Shown here: positions 7,635 through 11,420 of the stretch, piece after piece
Numbering within the stretch: position 1 is the stretch's first letter
How the letters are laid out: every line of letters begins with the position of its first letter
Origin: JADGQM01 sp964505935
GTDB taxonomy: Bacteria; Desulfobacterota; Syntrophobacteria; Syntrophobacterales; Syntrophobacteraceae
NCBI GenBank assembly: GCA_964505935.1
Contig: CAZDKX010000153.1
Span: 1-11,420 of the forward strand
Direction of reading: 5' to 3'
DNA length: 11,420 bases
Program-made: the position numbers and the translations under genes
Notes under the pieces: model-generated
Databases searched by the model: none
The model's input: the letters and a program-made list of their open reading frames with translations, nothing else
What the model was told of the DNA's origin: nothing

Positions 7635-8687
7635 CTAGGAAGGCAGCTTCAGCATCCGGTCCAGGGCGAGCAGGGCGTTCGCCCTGATGCCGTCGGGCAC
7701 GGTGACGACGTTGACCTTGCCGAGGTTTTCCAGGGTCCCGAGGAGATTCTGCAGATTGATCCGGGCCATGCTCGGGCAGAGCGAGGGCTGCAGGGCCAGC
7801 ACGGTCCTGTCCGGATATTCGAGCGCCAGCCGCCGGATCAGGTTGATCTCGGTGCCGATGACGATGGTGCTGCCGGGGCGGGCTTCCTTCACATATTTGA
7901 CGATGAACCCGGTGGAACCGCTGGCGTCGGCGGCACCCACCACTTCCTGGGTGCATTCGGGATGCACCACAATGCTGGCCTCGGGGTATTGCTCCCGCAT
8001 GACCCGGATATGGTCCACGGTGAAGTGCGTGTGCACCCCGCAGTAGCCATTCCAGAGGATGAGGCGCGCCCGCCGGATGTCCTCAGCGGTATTGCCGCCC
8101 AGCGGCCGCCGGCGGTCCCAGAGGATCATCTCTTCCGGCCTGAGGCCCATTCGGTTCCCAACGTTGCGCCCCAGATGCTGGTCGGGGAAGAAGAGCAGTT
8201 TGGGTCCATGGGCAAACCCCCAACGAACCGCCGCTTCCGCGTTGGATGAGGTGCAAACGACCCCCCCATGGTGCCCGCAAAAAGCCTTCAGATGGGCATC
8301 CGAATTCATGTAGACAATGGGAATAACGGGATCGTTCCCGGCAAGGGGAGTGATTTCAGCCCAAGCCTTTTCCACTTCATGAATCTCGGCCATATCGGCC
8401 ATCGAGCAGCCGGCTTCGGGGTCGGGAATCTGCACCGTCTGATGCGGTTGTGCCAGGATGGCCGCGCTTTCAGCCATGAAATGGACCCCGCAAAAGATGA
8501 TGAAGCGCGCCTCCCCGCTTTGGGCCGCCTTTTGGGAAAGGTCAAAGGAGTCCCCCCGGAAGTCCCCGAGATCGACGATCTCCTTGCGCTGATAATGGTG
8601 GGTCAGGATGAGCAATTCGTTGCCAAGCTGTTCCTTGAACTTGCGAATGCGGGTCGGATCGTCCGCGGGATTTTCGGAAACGGTCAT
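7635..8687 (-). CDS. nadA: Quinolinate synthase NadA, long form
   Basis: This cytoplasmic [4Fe-4S] enzyme condenses iminoaspartate (made by NadB) with dihydroxyacetone phosphate to give quinolinate in de novo NAD synthesis. The protein has 350 residues. Expected cluster ligands are Cys94 (EAGCSMADM), Cys216 (NGYCGVHTHF) and Cys304 (SLCPSMARIN). Other family blocks are LTHHYQ near 28-33, FMAESA at 70-75, PDQHLGRNVG at 168-177 and HPECTQEV at 242-249. The 122-residue gap between the first two ligands, longer than in E. coli NadA, matches the Bacillus-type long form. Extra cysteines at 66, 137, 145 and 245 are not ligands in the standard assignment. The start chosen is ATG at 8687, with GGAG (8696-8693) five bases upstream; a TTG at 8702 would add five residues but has no better site. 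nadB and nadC are not in the window. Oxygen sensitivity of the cluster fits an anaerobic or microaerobic host. Confidence 0.97.
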   Translation of the reverse strand: MTVSENPADDPTRIRKFKEQLGNELLILTHHYQRKEIVDLGDFRGDSFDLSQKAAQSGEARFIIFCGVHFMAESAAILAQPHQTVQIPDPEAGCSMADMAEIHEVEKAWAEITPLAGNDPVIPIVYMNSDAHLKAFCGHHGGVVCTSSNAEAAVRWGFAHGPKLLFFPDQHLGRNVGNRMGLRPEEMILWDRRRPLGGNTAEDIRRARLILWNGYCGVHTHFTVDHIRVMREQYPEASIVVHPECTQEVVGAADASGSTGFIVKYVKEARPGSTIVIGTEINLIRRLALEYPDRTVLALQPSLCPSMARINLQNLLGTLENLGKVNVVTVPDGIRANALLALDRMLKLPS

Positions 8688-8698
8688 CTTTTCTCCGG

Positions 8699-9011
8699 TC
8701 AAGCAGCAGGTTTCGCGTCACCACAGGTGATCAAATCACCGCAGTGGATGTTACCCCTTCCAAGGCCCGGGCAAGGATGCCTTCCCGGGACATGATACAG
8801 TCGCCAGCCTGGTACAATATAGCACATTTCCGGCAACACTCCTTGCCGATTTGCGTGATTTCCACCAGCACGGCATTCCCCGGTCTGAACCGCGCTCCGA
8901 GGGGAACCTTGAGCCGGTCGACGCCTTTTGTGTTCCCTTTCTTCCTGAATGATACGCTCCCCCTGGTTCCCAGGCCGGAGTTTGGCAACCAGCCTGCGCA
9001 GCGGGGCGCAA
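8699..9011 (-). pseudogene. Decayed, 5'-truncated MOSC-domain protein gene
   Basis: In one minus-strand frame, 8925 down to about 8760 encodes GVDRLKVPLG, then VEITQIGKEC, then AILYQAGDCIMSREGILARALEG. I recognise these as the C-terminal half of a small MOSC-domain protein (the molybdenum-cofactor sulfurase C-terminal fold; these stand-alone proteins are of uncertain function), including the conserved IGKEC cysteine. After ALEG this frame runs into a stop at 8731, while another frame continues with GNIHCGDLITCGD, close to the usual GDxI ending and stopping at 8699. Upstream, LRRLVAKLRPG in one frame and GLGTRGSVSF in another look like the preceding helix region split by a further frameshift. 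The N-terminal half with its conserved Gly-Asp and His positions is missing, replaced by the GC-rich repeat at 9021-9059. At least one frameshift is clear, and the second is probable. No start codon with a ribosome site fits, so it is called a remnant. Confidence 0.7.
8718..8740. promoter_or_regulatory. Nested 5-bp palindromes upstream of nadA (possible operator or hairpin)
   Basis: TCACC-ACA-GGTGA (8718-8730) overlaps GGTGA-TCAAA-TCACC (8726-8740), so the middle GGTGA can pair with either flanking TCACC. The site ends about 31 bases before the nadA start. It could be an operator or an alternative-hairpin leader. It also overlaps the tail of the MOSC remnant, so it may be chance. It does not resemble the NrtR or NiaR sites I know. 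Confidence 0.25.
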
Positions 9012-9020
9012 TGCTCCTCA

Positions 9021-9059
9021 CCGCCCCTCCCCCTCGACGGGGGAGGCGGGGTGGGGGTG
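9021..9059. repeat. GC-rich palindromic repeat, REP/MITE-like
   Basis: CCTCCCCC (9026-9033) and GGGGGAGG (9039-9046) form a perfect 8-bp stem around a 5-base loop. The outer flanks TCACC (9019-9023) and GGGTGA (9055-9060) can pair imperfectly. A second C-rich tract at about 9080-9096 can pair with GGGGTGGGGGTG (9048-9059). This resembles the short palindromic repeats dispersed between genes of many high-GC proteobacteria. Only one copy is visible here, so its repeated nature is inferred. It could also act as a transcription attenuator after the 97-residue gene. Confidence 0.5.
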
Positions 9060-9121
9060 AAAAGCAACTTTGCCGAACCTCCACCCCCCTCCCCAACTTC
9101 AATCATCAACAACCAGCGGGA

Positions 9122-9415
9122 TCAGGAAGTGAAGTAGTAGGGCGGGCCCATTTCCTCGAACGAGAAGTTCAGGAACACGTGATGCCCGTCGATATCGAGG
9201 ATGCGCAAATCGTCGGTCTGGGAAAGATCGCCCATGATGACGGAGAAATGGGTACCGTACTTCTGTTTGACCTTCTCGACCGGCACCTCATAGGCGATGA
9301 ATTTCTTCATTCCTCTGGCCTTCAGCTTCTCCGCCAGCCTGGGCTCCTGGAGGGAGTCATAGGTGGTGAGAATCAGAATTGGCCCCGTTCCTGTGAAAAT
9401 GACCCCTGCTTTCAT
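9122..9415 (-). CDS. Small uncharacterised protein (97 aa)
   Basis: This is a soluble 97-residue protein with no signal peptide or membrane segment. The N-terminal strand is hydrophobic (MKAGVIFTGTGPILILT). A mixed region follows with PRLAEKLKARGMKKFIAYEVPVEKVKQKYG split over helix- and strand-like parts. The end contains DLRILDIDGHHVFLNFSFEEMG. The compact order, strong ribosome site (AAAGGAG at 9428-9422, six bases before the ATG at 9415) and upstream promoter all say it is a real gene. I have a weak impression of similar short proteins annotated only as cytosolic or hypothetical protein in anaerobic proteobacteria; I cannot name a function. It follows dinG on the same strand but appears to have its own promoter. 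Confidence 0.8.
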   Translation of the reverse strand: MKAGVIFTGTGPILILTTYDSLQEPRLAEKLKARGMKKFIAYEVPVEKVKQKYGTHFSVIMGDLSQTDDLRILDIDGHHVFLNFSFEEMGPPYYFTS

Positions 9416-9421
9416 GTTTGG

Positions 9422-9428
9422 CTCCTTT
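9422..9428 (-). promoter_or_regulatory. Ribosome binding site for the 97-aa protein
   Basis: AAAGGAG on the minus strand lies six bases before the ATG at 9415, supporting that start. Confidence 0.75.
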
Positions 9429-9593
9429 CCCTGTTAGTGGTCAAAGCACTACGGCCTATCCACCGTACCGGTACCGGCACTGTCCAGAGTCGCTTGGCTG
9501 AGCAGAGGATAAGGGATGTCGGTTTCAGCCGGCGTCAGGGACCCGCTTGAGTTGTCCGATCCACGCTTCAGTGAGATCTTCTTCCTATTTCTT
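9422..9593 (-). other. Intergenic leader with palindromes upstream of the 97-aa gene
   Basis: The ~200 bases between dinG and the small gene have no credible reading frame. They hold GTACCGGTAC (9465-9474) overlapping CCGGTACCGG (9468-9477), both perfect 10-bp palindromes. They also hold a 5-bp stem with a 7-base loop (9435-9451) just upstream of the ribosome site. I could not match the leader to a known riboswitch. Confidence 0.35.
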
Positions 9594-9621
9594 AGTGTAT
9601 GAAAAAAACGGATTTTGTCAA
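9594..9621 (-). promoter_or_regulatory. Sigma70-like promoter for the 97-aa gene, overlapping the dinG stop
   Basis: On the minus strand a perfect -35 TTGACA (9621-9616) is followed after 16 bases by TACACT (9599-9594, four of six matches to TATAAT), with a T-rich spacer. The -35 box contains the TGA stop of dinG (9620-9618). Transcription would begin near 9587, giving a leader of about 170 bases before the start at 9415. Confidence 0.55.
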
Positions 9622-11420
9622 GAAGGTGTCGAAGGTCCCGGCGTCAATCCCGCATGGAAGAAAGCCCCGATGGCTGCTTTATCCTGCACCAGGCGGCAGG
9701 GGGGGAGGCTCCTGAGGAAGGTCTGGCCGTAGCTTTTGGTGCGCAGGCGGATGTCGAAGATGGCAATGACGCCGCGATCCTGGGAAGAGCGGATGAGCCG
9801 GCCGACGCCCTGCTTCAGCTGGAGGATGGCGCGGGGCACCTGGTACTCGAAAAAGGCGCTCTTGCCCTGCCTGGTCACCTGCTCCATCCGGGCGGCGATC
9901 AGCGGATCGTCCGGGACCTCGAAGGGGAGCTTATCGATGAGCAGGCAGCTGAGGGCCTCCCCGGGAACGTCGACCCCCTGCCAGAAGGAGCTGGTGGCCA
10001 GCAGGATGGAGTCGACCTTTTCCTTGAACTCAGCGAGCAGGATGCGCTTGGGCTTCTGCCCCTGCACGAGCATGGGGAAAGGAAGGCGATCCTGGAGCTG
10101 CTGGTGGACCTCGTTCATGTTCCGGTAGCTGGTGAAAAGGAGCAGGGCGCGGCCGCGACTTTGTTGAAGAATGTCAATGGCTTCCGCCGCCAATCGCGCG
10201 CAGAAGTCGGGATGCTGCGGCTCGGGAAAGGCGACCGGCACATACAGCAGGGTCTGTTCTTCAAAGCAAAAGGGGGAAGCCAGGAGTTTTTCCCCGGCCT
10301 CGGGGGGAACGCCCAGGGTTTCCCGTATGAAACCAAAGGAATTGCCCACTGAAAGGGTGGCGGACGTGAATACCGCTGCAGGGGTTTTGGAAAAGACCTC
10401 GTGCTGGAGGATGGCGTTGATCTGCGCCGGGGTGCCGTGAAGAAAAACCGCGTGCGGGTTGACTTCATACCAGTAGACCAGGGATTCGTCGCGCTGGGCG
10501 ACGATTTCCTTCAGCGCGGTCGCGGCTTCCAGAGCGCGGTTGATGAGGAGTTCCGCGACCGGCTGCTGCTCGACGGCCGGGGAGAGCAGGCCCCGAAGCT
10601 GGTCAAGGGCATTGATGAGCTGCCGCGTCATGGCTGGGAAGTCCTCACCCACGCGGCGGAGATCCAGCGGGAAGCGCCCCTGGGTTTTGTGGCGGCGGCG
10701 AAAGGTGTGGTGCAGCTGGCGGCTCAGCCCCTCGAGCTGCTTGCCGATATTGCGCACGGCCTGGAGGCTGCTCACGTTCTTGAGCTCCTTCTGGCCGTGC
10801 CGCTCAAGGTCCCGCGCCAGGTCGGTGATCCCCAGATTGCTGAACTGCAGGCCGAAATAAGGGCCGATAACATCTTCCACCTGGTGTGCTTCATCAAAGA
10901 CCACCGCATCATAAGGAGGCAGCACCCCGGCGCCTTTCTTCCGCAAAGCCAGATCGGCAAAGAAGAGATGATGATTGACCACCACCAGTTCGGCGCGGGC
11001 GGCTTCCGAGCGGATGCGATTGAGGAAGCAGCGGGGGTGTTCCTCACATTTCTGCCCCAGACACTGGTCGGTGCTGGAGCTCACTTCATTCCAGAACTGG
11101 TAGTGGTCCGGCAGCCAGGGAATCTCCGAACGATCGCCGGTTTTGGTGCGCGCCGCCCAGTTCTGAAAGCGCCTGAAGCTCTTGGCTTCTTCCCGGTTCC
11201 AGAAGGTCGGCTGAAAAGCAAAATCCTTGAACCGGCGCAAGCACAGGTAGTTCCGGCGCCCTTTGAGACAGACGGCCCGCAGGCGGGGCGCGATCATGCC
11301 TTTGAGGAGAGGAATGTCATGGTCGAGAATCTGGTCCTGGAGGGTCTTGGTGCCGGTCGAGACCACCACCTTCTTGCCGCTCAGGATGGCCGGGATGAGA
11401 TAGGCCCAGGTCTTGCCGGT
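9618..11420 (-). CDS. dinG: DinG-family ATP-dependent DNA helicase with Fe-S cluster (N-terminus outside window)
   Basis: This superfamily 2, XPD-like 5'-to-3' DNA helicase acts in DNA repair and structure resolution in the DinG/YoaA group. The gene runs off the right edge; 600 codons are visible, starting just inside Walker A (TGKTWAYLIPA). Motif Ia (VVVSTGTKTLQDQ) follows. Four cysteines form the Fe-S site: Cys of RRNYLC (codon 11243-11241), then CX4CX5C (codons at 11063-11061, 11048-11046 and 11030-11028). Next come VVNHH, the DEAH box (10895-10884, VVFDEAH), SATLS, the ATSSFWQGVDVPG block and motif VI QGVGRLIR. The Fe-S set plus these C-terminal motifs identify DinG rather than RecQ- or UvrB-type helicases. 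No N-terminal exonuclease domain can be assessed because that end is missing. The final codons overlap the promoter of the next gene. Confidence 0.95.
   Translation of the reverse strand, partial: TGKTWAYLIPAILSGKKVVVSTGTKTLQDQILDHDIPLLKGMIAPRLRAVCLKGRRNYLCLRRFKDFAFQPTFWNREEAKSFRRFQNWAARTKTGDRSEIPWLPDHYQFWNEVSSSTDQCLGQKCEEHPRCFLNRIRSEAARAELVVVNHHLFFADLALRKKGAGVLPPYDAVVFDEAHQVEDVIGPYFGLQFSNLGITDLARDLERHGQKELKNVSSLQAVRNIGKQLEGLSRQLHHTFRRRHKTQGRFPLDLRRVGEDFPAMTRQLINALDQLRGLLSPAVEQQPVAELLINRALEAATALKEIVAQRDESLVYWYEVNPHAVFLHGTPAQINAILQHEVFSKTPAAVFTSATLSVGNSFGFIRETLGVPPEAGEKLLASPFCFEEQTLLYVPVAFPEPQHPDFCARLAAEAIDILQQSRGRALLLFTSYRNMNEVHQQLQDRLPFPMLVQGQKPKRILLAEFKEKVDSILLATSSFWQGVDVPGEALSCLLIDKLPFEVPDDPLIAARMEQVTRQGKSAFFEYQVPRAILQLKQGVGRLIRSSQDRGVIAIFDIRLRTKSYGQTFLRSLPPCRLVQDKAAIGAFFHAGLTPGPSTPS

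Noticed and set aside
9435..9451. tRNA-like anticodon arm (5-bp stem, 7-base loop; minus-strand loop CTTTGAC would read as a Gln UUG anticodon)
   Set aside because: There is no T-arm consensus, acceptor stem or plausible D-arm at the correct distances. It is an isolated hairpin next to a ribosome site.
8744..9550. A 268-codon plus-strand frame spanning the MOSC remnant, the repeat and the 97-aa gene
   Set aside because: It runs antisense to a gene with a strong ribosome site and through a palindromic repeat and non-coding leader, and its product shows no recognisable family.
9422..9593. Possible riboswitch (cyclic di-GMP or cobalamin class) in the leader of the 97-aa gene
   Set aside because: I could not find the conserved core sequences of either class; only generic palindromes are visible.
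9600..9617. Intrinsic terminator for dinG at the T-rich run after its stop
   Set aside because: The T-run has no GC-rich hairpin before it and fits better as a promoter spacer.

Overview
The window is GC-rich, gene-dense bacterial DNA. It contains no tRNA, rRNA, CRISPR array or intact insertion sequence that I can see. Gene content suggests a strict or facultative anaerobe of the former Deltaproteobacteria (Desulfobacterota, for example a desulfuromonad- or syntrophobacter-like organism). The clues are a long-form quinolinate synthase, a cysteine-rich class I chelatase set in a genome stretch with no other photosynthesis genes, and the style of a MOSC remnant. This placement is an inference from recalled family patterns; no search was run.

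Left half (1-7102, plus strand): a tight operon. It opens with the C-terminal third of a FecE/BtuD-type ABC-transporter ATPase, cut by the window edge. Then come all three subunits of a class I (ATP-driven) tetrapyrrole metal chelatase: a 1276-residue CobN/BchH-type H subunit (391-4221), a ChlI-type AAA+ motor (4225-5238) and a ChlD-type fusion of an AAA+ domain, a Pro/acidic linker and a vWA/MIDAS domain (5246-7102). Gaps between genes are 25, 3 and 7 bases. The H subunit carries motifs typical of both CobN and BchH. The H and I subunits each carry a four-cysteine cluster inside otherwise conserved domains. With an importer ATPase directly upstream, the unit most likely handles cobalt (corrinoid synthesis) or an imported tetrapyrrole or metal. 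Metal insertion is the default reading. Metal removal, as proposed for CobN-like HmuS proteins in heme-uptake loci, is an alternative.

Junction (7103-7211): the chelatase operon converges on minus-strand genes. I see no clear intrinsic terminator, only a widely spaced inverted repeat.

Right half (minus strand, read right to left): a DinG-family Fe-S helicase running off the right edge (9618-11420); a small uncharacterised 97-residue protein (9122-9415) with its own sigma70-like promoter overlapping the dinG stop codon; a short GC-rich palindromic repeat (about 9021-9059); a frameshifted, 5'-truncated MOSC-domain remnant (about 8699-9011); nadA (7635-8687); and a glycine-zipper lipoprotein (7212-7613) 21 bases after nadA. 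The repeat lies where the recognisable MOSC similarity stops, which suggests that an insertion or rearrangement broke that gene.
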